Shown here one piece after another: positions 46,956 to 55,316 of a DNA stretch of 64,000 nt; within the stretch, counting starts at the first letter, position 1, and the number at the start of each line of letters is the position of its first letter. The DNA comes from Clostridia bacterium. Lineage in GTDB: Bacteria; Bacillota; Clostridia; Oscillospirales; Acutalibacteraceae. A model generated the notes under the pieces. That model was given only the letters and a program-made list of their open reading frames with translations. It was not told where the DNA came from and searched no databases. The translations under genes and the position numbers were made by a program. The stretch is taken from contig JAFQEE010000065.1 in the NCBI GenBank assembly GCA_017399175.1, forward strand, positions 1 to 64,000, read 5' to 3'.

Positions 46956-48338
46956 TTATTCAGCGTCTGCTGCTTTCTTTGTTGTCTTTTTTGCTGCAGG
47001 TTTCTTTGCAGGAACTTTTTCTTCTCCATCCTTCTTTTCAGCAGCCTTCTTTGTTGCCTTTTCGTCTGTTATCTTTGCATTATCCTTAACAAACTGAACT
47101 GCTTTATTTGCCTTAACCTGAGCTGTAATTGAATCAGCAGGAATTGCCTTTTTAACTGTTTCAACATCCATATTATATGACTTTGCAACAGTTTCATATT
47201 CTGCATTAATTTCGTCTTCAGTAGCTTCAACGCCTTCAGCCTTGATGATTGCTTCAATAGCAAGATTGTACTTAACATTTTCAGTAGCAGTATCTTTGTT
47301 GCCTTCTCTGAATTTTTCCATATCCATACCTGTGTATGAAAGGTATGTGTTAAGGTCAAGACCCTGTGACTGAAGTCTGTAGTTGAAGTTATTAACGATG
47401 TTATCAACTTCTTCTTCAACCATAGCGTTTGGAATGTCAACTTCCATACCCTTAACTACTTCTTCAAGAAGGTCATTGATTACTTTGTTATCTGCGTCTG
47501 CTTTCTTAGCGTCTTCAAGCTGAGCCTTTACGCTCTTCTTGAGTTCATCAAGAGTGTCAAATTCGCTAACATCTTTAGCAAATTCATCATCAAGAGCAGG
47601 AAGTTCCTTAACCTTGATTTCATGAAGCTTAATCTTGAAAACAGCGTCCTTTGATGCAAGGTCTTCCTGATATTCTGCAGGGAAAGTAACATTTACATCA
47701 AATTCTTCGCCGATTTTGTGACCGATAATCTGGTCTTCAAAACCTGGAATAAATGAACCGCTACCAATTACAAGTTCATATTTTTCTGCTTTACCACCAT
47801 CAAAAGCAACACCATCAACAAAGCCTTCAAAGTCGATAACTGCTGTATCATTCTTCTTAACAGCTCTCTTTTCAACGCTTACCATTCTTGAGTTCTGTTC
47901 CTGCATTTTAGCAAGTTCAGCCTTAACTTCGTCAGCAGCTACTTTACAAGCAGGTCTTGTTGCTTTAAGTCCTTTATATTCGCCAAGCTTAACTTCAGGT
48001 TTAACAGCAACTTTAAGCTTTAATACAACACCGTCTTTACCGATTTCAGGTACTTCAAGGTCATATGGTGAACCAACAACTTCAAGTTTTGATTCAACGA
48101 TTGCTTCGCTTACAGCTTCAGGGTAAACAAGTTCAAGTGCATCCTCATAGAATACACCTTCGCCATACATCTTTTCGATAAATGCTCTTGGTGCCTTACC
48201 CTTTCTGAAACCTTTGATTGTGATATCTTTTCTCTGTTTGAGATATGCCTTTTGAATAGCAGCCTCAAATTTTTCACCATCAATAGTGATTTCAAGTTCG
48301 TAGACATTCTTTTCTACATTGTTTGTTGACTTTAACAT
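46956..48338 (-). CDS. tig: Trigger factor
   Basis: Ribosome-bound chaperone and peptidyl-prolyl isomerase. The ribosome-binding loop GFRKGKAPRAFIEKMYG is at about 43-59. The FKBP domain is at about 155-245, with DTAVIDFEGFVDG and IPGFEDQIIGHKIGE. A C-terminal chaperone domain follows. At 460 residues it is about 30 longer than usual because of a Lys/Ala-rich tail (from about 430, KKAAEKKDGEEK onwards). It is first of tig-clpP-clpX, as in many Firmicutes. Confidence 0.95.
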   Translation of the reverse strand: MLKSTNNVEKNVYELEITIDGEKFEAAIQKAYLKQRKDITIKGFRKGKAPRAFIEKMYGEGVFYEDALELVYPEAVSEAIVESKLEVVGSPYDLEVPEIGKDGVVLKLKVAVKPEVKLGEYKGLKATRPACKVAADEVKAELAKMQEQNSRMVSVEKRAVKKNDTAVIDFEGFVDGVAFDGGKAEKYELVIGSGSFIPGFEDQIIGHKIGEEFDVNVTFPAEYQEDLASKDAVFKIKLHEIKVKELPALDDEFAKDVSEFDTLDELKKSVKAQLEDAKKADADNKVINDLLEEVVKGMEVDIPNAMVEEEVDNIVNNFNYRLQSQGLDLNTYLSYTGMDMEKFREGNKDTATENVKYNLAIEAIIKAEGVEATEDEINAEYETVAKSYNMDVETVKKAIPADSITAQVKANKAVQFVKDNAKITDEKATKKAAEKKDGEEKVPAKKPAAKKTTKKAADAE

Positions 48339-48486
48339 TAAATATTCCTCCTGAATATTATTGTTTACCGTATTTTCAATACCGCAAAATTCGTAATATT
48401 ATATCACATAAAAAATATAATTACAACATTTTCCAGAAGATTTTTCACAATTTCCGCTTAAAAAGTGATGATTTTTGCAAAAAATA

Positions 48487-49176
48487 TTATTTAGAGATAA
48501 ACAAAGGACAAAAATCAAGGTAATCGGCAGAAACAAGACGGAATTTGATTCCATCTTTATCACCATTCAAAGCACCTTTAATTGCACCGCCGTGAAGATG
48601 TCCGTAGAAGCAACGGGAAATGTTATTTTCTTTAAGCACATTCATAATAGGTTCACAATCACGCAAGATACTTGTAGGTGGATAATGAAGAAAAACCACG
48701 ATTTCTCCATCAAGTTTTTTTGCTTCATCGATTGAACGCTGAAGTCTTGCACACTCACGAGCCATAACCTTATCTACATTTTCACTTTCGGCATCATAAA
48801 ACCATCCGCGAGTACCTGCGACTGCTATATCACCTATTCGGTATGCGTTATTGTGTAAAAACTTAATGGAATCAAAACCCTTTTCTTTACAGAAATTTTC
48901 CATTTTAGTTATAGTATTCCACCAATAGTCGTGATTGCCTTTTGAAATAATCTTTGTACCTTTAAGATTATGAAGAAATTCGAAATCTTTTTCTGCTTCT
49001 TCTAAACTCATAGCCCATGAAATATCACCGTTAATTATAACTGTATCATCTTCATAAACAAGCTTTTGCCAATTATTTTCGAGTCTTTGGGCATAGTCAT
49101 CCCAGCCCTTGAAAATATCCATTGGCTTGTCAACAGAAAACGATAAATGAGTATCACCAATTGCGTAAACGGACAT
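48487..49176 (-). CDS. Calcineurin-like metallophosphoesterase
   Basis: 229 residues with the full metallophosphoesterase pattern: GDTHLS (first D and H), NGDISW, SKGNHDYW, and the C-terminal GHLHGG. It is a soluble cytoplasmic protein with no signal peptide. Substrate is unknown; relatives cleave phosphodiesters or phosphoprotein bonds. AGGAG precedes ATG. The gene stands alone, divergent from the small DUF1540 gene. Confidence 0.88.
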   Translation of the reverse strand: MSVYAIGDTHLSFSVDKPMDIFKGWDDYAQRLENNWQKLVYEDDTVIINGDISWAMSLEEAEKDFEFLHNLKGTKIISKGNHDYWWNTITKMENFCKEKGFDSIKFLHNNAYRIGDIAVAGTRGWFYDAESENVDKVMARECARLQRSIDEAKKLDGEIVVFLHYPPTSILRDCEPIMNVLKENNISRCFYGHLHGGAIKGALNGDKDGIKFRLVSADYLDFCPLFISK

Positions 49177-49244
49177 AAAGAAATTTCTCCTATGAATAAT
49201 TATAAAGCTCCTTCAAAAAATAAAACTGAAAGGAGGAATATAAG

Positions 49245-49409
49245 ATGGATAAGAATAAGAACATTACTTGTGACGCTTGTCATTGCACATTCAATGACGG
49301 TCATATGAATTGCACAGCAGACGGAATTAAGGTTGGTACACACAATGCTTGTTCATGCGATGACACAAGATGTGCAACATTCAAATTAAAGATGTCTGAC
49401 GTAGAATAA
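49245..49409 (+). CDS. DUF1540 small cysteine-rich protein
   Basis: A 54-residue protein preceded by AAAGGAGGA. Six cysteines (C9, C12, C14, C23, C36, C38) plus C43 follow the DUF1540 layout: C-x2-C-x-C, then an NC near 22-23, a GTHNAC segment and a C-terminal RCATFKL. The pattern implies a small metal-binding fold. Function is unknown; the family is common in Clostridia and bacilli. It is followed by a structured segment and a strong hairpin terminator, so it probably forms a short independent transcript. Confidence 0.82.
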   Translation: MDKNKNITCDACHCTFNDGHMNCTADGIKVGTHNACSCDDTRCATFKLKMSDVE

Positions 49410-49423
49410 AACTCAATTAAAAT

Positions 49424-49499
49424 GCGGAAACCTGAAAATAAAATCAGGCCTGGGCGACACTCCGTAAGGAAGTTAAGGTTTTTATTGATTCTTTTCCGC
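49424..49499 (+). other. Candidate structured RNA 3' of the DUF1540 gene
   Basis: Between the DUF1540 stop and its terminator lie nested pairings: GCGGAAA/TTTCCGC (49424-49430 with 49493-49499), AAACCT/AGGTTT (49428-49433 with 49476-49481), and a hairpin ACTCC-GTAA-GGAAGT (49459-49473). It carries the left arm of the inverted repeat completed at 49713-49729. No known RNA family was recognised. Confidence 0.45.
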
Positions 49500-49512
49500 T
49501 AAAACATCACGA

Positions 49513-49551
49513 AAAAATCCCGTAATACACAAAGTATTGCGGGATTTTTAT
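49513..49551 (+). terminator. Terminator of the DUF1540 transcript, usable in both directions
   Basis: AAAATCCCGTAATAC (49514-49528) pairs with GTATTGCGGGATTTT (49534-49548) with one G-T pair. Runs of A and T flank both sides, so it could also stop thrC transcription on the minus strand. Confidence 0.85.
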
Positions 49552-49596
49552 CATTTCCTTTTAACGAAAAATAACCTAATAAAAACTGCTTCGCAC

Positions 49597-49703
49597 CTTA
49601 GAATATGATAGTTTGGATATAGAACAAGGCAAAAAGCACAGAAATCCTTTGTGGATTTCGAGCATTTTTAACGCGGTTATATGCCAAAATATCATATTAT
49701 AAG
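49597..49703. repeat. 107-bp near-perfect palindrome (MITE-like or long hairpin)
   Basis: CCTTAGAATATGATAGTTTG (49597-49616) faces the reverse complement of 49684-49703 with two mismatches. Inside, AAAAAGC/GCATTTTT and GAAATCC/GGATTTC (49641-49647 with 49653-49659) continue the pairing to a 5-nt loop. As RNA or single-stranded DNA it would fold into one long hairpin. It sits 45 bp beyond the thrC stop. Confidence 0.7.
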
Positions 49704-49747
49704 GCTTAAATTCCTTACGGAATGTCGCCCTCCCGCAATATTTTATT

Positions 49748-51241
49748 TTAGATACCTAACATATCAAAAACAACCTGCTTCATATCTTCTTTCTTGCTTA
49801 CACCAGTAAAGCGAGGTTCTTTACCTTTAAGTGTTGCAAGCTGCTGTGGTACAGGTTCATTTGACTTCTGGAAGAGTTCGTCAACCATATCGAACTCATT
49901 ATCAGCCTTGATTTCATCAGTAATTGCTGCAAGAACACTTGCAGAGAATTTATATGGGTTTGCAGTTGAAGCGATAACAGTTGGTGTTGTATCCCCTGTT
50001 CTTGCTACATAATCATCATATACTTTAACGGCAACTGCTGTATGTGTATCGCAAAGATAATCTTTTTCTTTGAACACTTTACCGATTGTAGCCTTTGTCT
50101 GTTCATCATCACAGCATCCTGCTGCAAATAATGACTTTACTTTATCAGCAACTTCTGCTGAAACTGTATATTTACCGTCATTATTAAGAGATGCCATCCA
50201 ATCGGCTACCTGAACATCGTCTTCACCGCAAAGGTGGAAAAGAAGTCTTTCAAGGTTGCTTGAAATAAGAATATCCATTGATGGTGATGTTGTACAATAG
50301 AAATCTCTGTTCTTATCATAAGTACCACTTGTAAGGAAATCTGTAAGAACATTGTTAGCATTTGACGCACAGATAAGAGTCTTTACAGGAACACCCATTC
50401 TCTTTGCATAATAAGCTGCAAGAATATTACCAAAGTTACCTGTCGGAACAACAACATTCATTTCTTCGCCATTTTTGAGTTCACCATTTTCAAGCATATC
50501 ACAGTATGCTGATACATAGTAAACAATCTGTGGTACAAGACGACCCCAGTTAATTGAGTTTGCTGATGAGAATGCAAGACCGTTTTCCTTGAATTTCTTT
50601 TCGATATCCTTGTCTGTAAAAATCTTTTTAACACCTGACTGAGCATCGTCAAAGTTACCTTCAATAGCACAAACACTTACATTTGAGCCTTCCTGAGTAG
50701 TCATCTGAAGCTTCTGCATTGGGCTAACACCGTCAACAGGATAGAAAACAAGAATTTTTGTGTTAGGAACATCTGCAAAGCCTTCAAGTGCTGCTTTGCC
50801 TGTATCACCTGATGTAGCAACAAGAATTACAATTTCGGTATCCTTAACTGTCTTTCCTGCTGAAACTGTGAGAAGATAAGGAAGAAGCTGAAGTGCCATA
50901 TCCTTGAATGCACAAGTAGGGCCTCTCCAAAGTTCGAGAATGTTTGCTTTATCGGTCAATTTGTATAAAGGTGCTACTTTTTCTGAACTAAATTTTCCTG
51001 CTTTATATGCACCCTCAACACACATTGAAAGTTCGTCTTCTGTAAAATCAGTAAGATAAAGACGAAGAACTTCCTTTGCTCTTTCTATGTATGACATAGG
51101 AACAAGTTTTTCGATAAACTCTTTAGAAATTGCAGGAATTTCTGTTGGAACAAAAAGTCCGCCCTCTGATGAAATTCCTTTTGCGATAGCTTCTGCTGCA
51201 GTTACGCGAACAGATTTATCTCTTGTACTTGTATAAAACAT
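49748..51241 (-). CDS. thrC: Threonine synthase
   Basis: PLP enzyme that converts O-phosphohomoserine to threonine. The 497 residues correspond to the long class with N-terminal MFYTSTRD. The PLP lysine lies in GPTCAFKDMALQL, the phosphate-binding loop in VATSGDTGKAAL, and GNFGNILAAYYAKRMG is also typical. It is 65 bp after the yraN stop, probably with its own promoter. No other threonine pathway genes are nearby. Confidence 0.95.
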   Translation of the reverse strand: MFYTSTRDKSVRVTAAEAIAKGISSEGGLFVPTEIPAISKEFIEKLVPMSYIERAKEVLRLYLTDFTEDELSMCVEGAYKAGKFSSEKVAPLYKLTDKANILELWRGPTCAFKDMALQLLPYLLTVSAGKTVKDTEIVILVATSGDTGKAALEGFADVPNTKILVFYPVDGVSPMQKLQMTTQEGSNVSVCAIEGNFDDAQSGVKKIFTDKDIEKKFKENGLAFSSANSINWGRLVPQIVYYVSAYCDMLENGELKNGEEMNVVVPTGNFGNILAAYYAKRMGVPVKTLICASNANNVLTDFLTSGTYDKNRDFYCTTSPSMDILISSNLERLLFHLCGEDDVQVADWMASLNNDGKYTVSAEVADKVKSLFAAGCCDDEQTKATIGKVFKEKDYLCDTHTAVAVKVYDDYVARTGDTTPTVIASTANPYKFSASVLAAITDEIKADNEFDMVDELFQKSNEPVPQQLATLKGKEPRFTGVSKKEDMKQVVFDMLGI

Positions 51242-51306
51242 TTAAAACACATCCTTTTCGTGTGGTATTTTATCATATAATAATTTGTTTTTCAACATTA
51301 AAATTT

Positions 51307-51672
51307 TTATTGTCCCAATGAATCAAATGCATCTTCAATATGATTGATTCTTACAGGTTCATCATCCTTGAAATATACTTCAACAATGTCAAATCGAGGT
51401 TGTTTTGTTAGTTCAGAATCTTTTAAAAATATATTTGATGCAGCAATTATCTTGTTTCGTTTTGAAAAATCAACAGCATCAGCAGGAGAATAAAGCATAT
51501 TTTCACTTCTTGTTTTAACTTCAACAAAGCATATATGCTTTTTATCCTCAACTATAAGGTCAATTTCACCTAACCTGCAATTAAAATGAGCCGTTACAAG
51601 TTCATATCCGTGATAACGAAGATATCTTGATGCTAAGACCTCACCATATGCACCTAATAAATGCTTATCCAT
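51307..51672 (-). CDS. YraN/UPF0102 family endonuclease-like protein
   Basis: 121 residues with the restriction-endonuclease-like core: GAYGEVLASRYLRYHGYELV, then LGEIDLIVEDKKHICFVEVKTR carrying the D, E-x-K acids. The family is widespread and its function is not established; a DNA processing role is assumed. It overlaps the rnhB stop by one base, the conserved rnhB-yraN pairing, and ends the hprK operon. Confidence 0.88.
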   Translation of the reverse strand: MDKHLLGAYGEVLASRYLRYHGYELVTAHFNCRLGEIDLIVEDKKHICFVEVKTRSENMLYSPADAVDFSKRNKIIAASNIFLKDSELTKQPRFDIVEVYFKDDEPVRINHIEDAFDSLGQ

Positions 51673-52277
51673 TATTTTTCTCCATAGAACTTTTTAAGAA
51701 AAGATAATCTATGTATCGGTGACGGACCAAATTCAGTCAACATTTCATAATGAAGCTTTGTCCCATACCCTTTATGTTTTTCAAATTGATATTGCGGGTA
51801 TTCCTTTGCTTTCTGGAGCATAAATCTGTCACGACTTACCTTTGCAAGGATTGATGCAGCAGCAATTGACATACTCTTTGCATCACCTTTTACAACAGTT
51901 TCTTCCATAACCATAGGAATTTTAGGATATTGATTGCCGTCAATCAAAGCATAGTCAGGTTTGACATTCAAGCCTTCAACAGCTCTGTGCATAGCAAGGA
52001 ATGTTGCATTAAGAATATTGATTTCGTCAATTTCCTTTTCCGTCGCAATTCCGATTGAATAAGCAACTGCTTTTTCACAGATTACATCGAAAAGCTGTTC
52101 TCTTTTTTTCTCGCTGATTTTCTTTGAGTCATTAAGTCCGTCAATTTCAAGTCCTAACGGCAAAATAACAGCTGCCGCATAAACGGGACCTGCTAAAGGG
52201 CCACGACCTGCCTCATCAATACCGCAAATGTTCTTATACCCTGCTTTAAGGGCATTTTCTTCATACAAATAATCCAT
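51672..52277 (-). CDS. rnhB: Ribonuclease HII
   Basis: Cleaves RNA in RNA-DNA hybrids, including single ribonucleotides in DNA. The signature CGIDEAGRGPLAGPV (about 19-33) has the first D and E. Further catalytic aspartates lie in YALIDGNQ and the AAASILAKVSRD segment. The 201 residues are normal. It is 2 bp after rbgA and overlaps yraN. Confidence 0.95.
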   Translation of the reverse strand: MDYLYEENALKAGYKNICGIDEAGRGPLAGPVYAAAVILPLGLEIDGLNDSKKISEKKREQLFDVICEKAVAYSIGIATEKEIDEINILNATFLAMHRAVEGLNVKPDYALIDGNQYPKIPMVMEETVVKGDAKSMSIAAASILAKVSRDRFMLQKAKEYPQYQFEKHKGYGTKLHYEMLTEFGPSPIHRLSFLKKFYGEK

Positions 52278-52279
52278 AT

Positions 52280-53146
52280 TTACTCCGGTTTTTCAAGAGA
52301 TATTGTTCCTAATCTTCCGCCACGATACTCGTCGAGAAGCATAACAGAAGCTCGTTCATAGTCAATTTCTCCGCCTTTTATCATCATTCCGCGTTTTTTA
52401 CCAATCATTTCAAGAACTTCCCAGGATTCCTTATCCTGAAAGTCAGAAATTTTATATCTTTCAGAAAGTCTTTCGGGATAATCGGTTTTCATAACCTCAA
52501 GAAGTCTTATGGCAAGAGTTTCAATATCAAGAATTTCGTCCTTGACTGAACCGATAAAAGCAAGTCTGTCGCCTACTTTAGGGTCATCAAATTTTGGCCA
52601 TAAAACACCCGGTGTATCAAGTAACTCAATTCCGTTACCGATTGGGAACCATTGATTATGTCTTGTAACACCTGCTTTGTCAGCAACCTTTGCTTTTGCT
52701 GTACCTGCCATACGATTAATAAACGAAGACTTACCTGTATTTGGTATTCCGACAACCATAATACGAAGTGCCTTTCCCGGCATTCCACGGTCTTCATTTT
52801 TCTTAATTACATCTTTAAGAACTTCACGTACAGCAACAAAGTAGTTATTTAATCCCTTGCCCGTACGACAATCAACAGGAATAGCACGAACACCTTTTTT
52901 CTTATAGTATTCCACCCATTGATTTGTTGTATTTTTATCGGCAAGGTCACATTTATTAAGTAAAACTATTCTTGGTTTTCCGTTTATAAGTTCTTCCAAT
53001 TCAGGATTTGAACTGCTGTTTGGAATTCTTGCATCAATAATTTCCGTTACACCGTCAACAAGAGAAAGGCTTTCTTTAATAAGTCGGCGGGTTTTTGCCA
53101 TATGACCGGGAAACCATTGAACAACCTGTCTTTGATTATCTGCCAT
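52280..53146 (-). CDS. rbgA: Ribosome biogenesis GTPase RbgA (YlqF)
   Basis: Circularly permuted GTPase for late 50S assembly. The G4 motif NKCD comes before the P-loop GIPNTGKSS, then the switch DTPGVLWP, followed by a C-terminal RNA-binding region. AAGGAGA lies 6 nt before ATG at 53146, giving 288 residues; the frame extends 14 codons further into the signal peptidase gene. It starts 1 bp after that gene, typical of the Firmicutes lepB-rbgA-rnhB order. Confidence 0.95.
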   Translation of the reverse strand: MADNQRQVVQWFPGHMAKTRRLIKESLSLVDGVTEIIDARIPNSSSNPELEELINGKPRIVLLNKCDLADKNTTNQWVEYYKKKGVRAIPVDCRTGKGLNNYFVAVREVLKDVIKKNEDRGMPGKALRIMVVGIPNTGKSSFINRMAGTAKAKVADKAGVTRHNQWFPIGNGIELLDTPGVLWPKFDDPKVGDRLAFIGSVKDEILDIETLAIRLLEVMKTDYPERLSERYKISDFQDKESWEVLEMIGKKRGMMIKGGEIDYERASVMLLDEYRGGRLGTISLEKPE

Positions 53147-53147
53147 T

Positions 53148-53729
53148 TTAAGTCTCCTTAAAGTCAGAATTAAAAAGTTTTTTGTCACCTATTCTATAGA
53201 CAACTTTACCTACTATGTATCTTTCATCAATCATACCGATAAGAGCATCACGGCTGTCCGCTGAATCATTACGATTATCACCCATAACAAAAACTTTACC
53301 TTCGGGCACTTTGAATAGATTTGTCATTGACAAAAGAAATTCCATTTCTTCTTTTATGTATGGTTCACTGAGTTCTTTACCATCAACTACAACTTTATTT
53401 GTATCTTCATTAAACCACACGGTTTGTCCACCAACAGCAATAACTCGTTTAATGAGCACTTTTCCATGACCATTAGGCTGTGATGTAACAACAACATCTC
53501 CATATTCAACATCCTGTGTAATAGCACTTATAATGAGTTTATCCCCGTTATGTAGAGTATTTTCCATTGATTCGCCTGATACAGTAGAGATTTTAAACAA
53601 AAATGTAAAAATAATTCCAACCGTAAGAATTGCAGAAACAACCACAGAAGCCATATCATAGATTGACTCCATATTTTTATCAGACTTATTAACTTTTTCT
53701 ACAACATCAACATTCATATTTTCTTCCAT
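53148..53729 (-). CDS. lepB: Signal peptidase I (second of a tandem pair)
   Basis: Membrane serine protease that removes signal peptides. A membrane helix at about 26-48 is followed by SGESMENTL with nucleophile S54, LIKRVIAVGG with general base K94, and the VMGDNRNDSADSRD box. The 193 residues are normal for a Gram-positive SipS type. It shares a base with the upstream paralogue, encoded directly before it. Confidence 0.95.
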   Translation of the reverse strand: MEENMNVDVVEKVNKSDKNMESIYDMASVVVSAILTVGIIFTFLFKISTVSGESMENTLHNGDKLIISAITQDVEYGDVVVTSQPNGHGKVLIKRVIAVGGQTVWFNEDTNKVVVDGKELSEPYIKEEMEFLLSMTNLFKVPEGKVFVMGDNRNDSADSRDALIGMIDERYIVGKVVYRIGDKKLFNSDFKET

Positions 53730-54397
53730 TATTCAATCTCCCATTCACCAAAAGGAAATAGTCTTGTATTTGCTACACCAAGAACATATCTTTCATCAAT
53801 AATTCCTATTGAATCAAATCTGCTGTCAAGTGATTCATTTCTGTTATCACCCATTACAAAAAGATATCCTTCAGGTATTCTTATGGGCTTATCAAAATCA
53901 CCCGGTCTTTGTGTAGGTTCCATAATATATGGCTCATCAATTACTTCACCATTGACCTTGACTTCACCTGTCGTAAAGTTAATATCAAGTGTATCACCAC
54001 CAACAGCAATAACACGCTTAATCAAAGGTTTGTTGGTTATATTAGGCTGTGTTATAACAACAATGTCGCCTCTTTCAATGGTATTGTTGACTGCCTGAAC
54101 TGCCAACCAATCCATATTATTCAATGTTGGCATCATTGATTCACCGTCAACACCAACAACTCTGAACCCGAATACAAATACAATAAGAATAAGAATAATT
54201 GAAAATACGAATGAATCCATCCATTCATATATAATTTCCCATGGACTTTTTTTCTCTTTTACAGTTTGAATTTTTTCTGTTTTAGAAAAAACTATTTCCT
54301 TATCCTTATGTACTGCATTATTATTTGATTTTATTATATTTTCAGAAATCTTTTCTTCCCTATCAAACTGAAAAGAAACATCTTCTGTTTTTCTCAT
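53729..54397 (-). CDS. lepB: Signal peptidase I (first of a tandem pair)
   Basis: 222 residues. It has a longer charged cytoplasmic tail (about 1-55) than its neighbour, then a membrane helix at about 60-82. VDGESMMPTL carries S87, LIKRVIAVGG carries K127, and VMGDNRNESLDSR is the third box. It is the paralogue of the next gene, and the two differ in their tails and in the linker around the substrate cleft. It begins 4 bp after whiA. Confidence 0.95.
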   Translation of the reverse strand: MRKTEDVSFQFDREEKISENIIKSNNNAVHKDKEIVFSKTEKIQTVKEKKSPWEIIYEWMDSFVFSIILILIVFVFGFRVVGVDGESMMPTLNNMDWLAVQAVNNTIERGDIVVITQPNITNKPLIKRVIAVGGDTLDINFTTGEVKVNGEVIDEPYIMEPTQRPGDFDKPIRIPEGYLFVMGDNRNESLDSRFDSIGIIDERYVLGVANTRLFPFGEWEIE

Positions 54398-54401
54398 TAT
54401 T

Positions 54402-55304
54402 TCACCCTATTTCATTTGCTATTTCGCAAATTCGTTTTAATCTATGATTGACACCTGAACGAGAAATCGGAATACTTAACATATCTCCTAATTCACGCAA
54501 AGAAATGTACGGATTTTCTAATCTGATTTCAGCAAGTTCTTTCAAATCATCAGATAAATATGAAAGCCCTACCGTATTTTTTATATGCTTGATTGCTTCC
54601 ACTTGTTTTTGTGAAGCACCTATTGTTTTATCGAGATTTGCGTTTTCAAAGTTAAGTCTTCTGTTAACATTGTTACGCATATCCTTATACATTTTAACTC
54701 CCATTATTTCCAATGAAGAATTAAATGCACCCATAACTGTCAGCAAATCTTCAATTGACTCACTGATTTTAAAATATATGATATAGTTTGAATTTCTTGT
54801 GATACTTTTTGGTTCGACATTCAACTCATCATAATCGTTTATAAAAAGCTTTAAATCACGACTTAAGTTAAGATACGGTACAACAAATTCAAGATGATAA
54901 TTCTTATTCGGGTCATTAACTGTGCCACAAGTGAGAAACGCACCCTTTAAAAATGCGACTTTGCAACATTCATCAGTAATATTGCTCCAATTAAGTCTTG
55001 AAGCACCCGTTTTTTTGTCGTATCCAAAAGTTTCAAGCACTTTGAGTCTGTCTTCTTTTTCTGTGACCTCAACCTTGAATTTACCTGCATCGGATTTAAT
55101 AAGATTTGGTGTTACACCACAAACTGACTGCATCAATTCAGAATATTTTTCTGCAACACCCTCGTGCTCTGTTAAAAGATACATATCGTAATATGAAAAC
55201 GCTCTTGAAAAAAGCATCATACCATATGCAAAGGAATGAAGACAACAACTGTTTTCTATTTCCATAGATAATATTTCATTTTTTACATTTGCTGAAAATG
55301 ACAT
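54402..55304 (-). CDS. whiA: WhiA-family sporulation/cell-division regulator
   Basis: 300 residues: an N-terminal homing-endonuclease-like fold (MSFSANVKNEILSMEIENSCC opening, then GTVNDPNKNYHLEF) and a C-terminal helix-turn-helix (SLRELGDMLSIPISRSGVNHRLKRI). In Firmicutes WhiA influences cell division and chromosome segregation. It usually lies behind rapZ and yvcK, but both are absent here, so whiA follows murB by 12 bp. Confidence 0.93.
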   Translation of the reverse strand: MSFSANVKNEILSMEIENSCCLHSFAYGMMLFSRAFSYYDMYLLTEHEGVAEKYSELMQSVCGVTPNLIKSDAGKFKVEVTEKEDRLKVLETFGYDKKTGASRLNWSNITDECCKVAFLKGAFLTCGTVNDPNKNYHLEFVVPYLNLSRDLKLFINDYDELNVEPKSITRNSNYIIYFKISESIEDLLTVMGAFNSSLEIMGVKMYKDMRNNVNRRLNFENANLDKTIGASQKQVEAIKHIKNTVGLSYLSDDLKELAEIRLENPYISLRELGDMLSIPISRSGVNHRLKRICEIANEIG

Positions 55305-55316
55305 ATTAAAAATCCT

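Larger units (their letters stand above)
49453..49729. repeat. Inverted repeat pair flanking a non-coding segment
   Basis: Arm 49453-49469 (GGCGACACTCCGTAAGG) matches the reverse complement of 49713-49729 at 16 of 17 positions. The similarity continues inwards for about 12 more bases. The enclosed 240 bp contain a terminator and a long palindrome but no gene. The whole 338-bp gap from 49410 to 49747 is non-coding. Confidence 0.7.
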
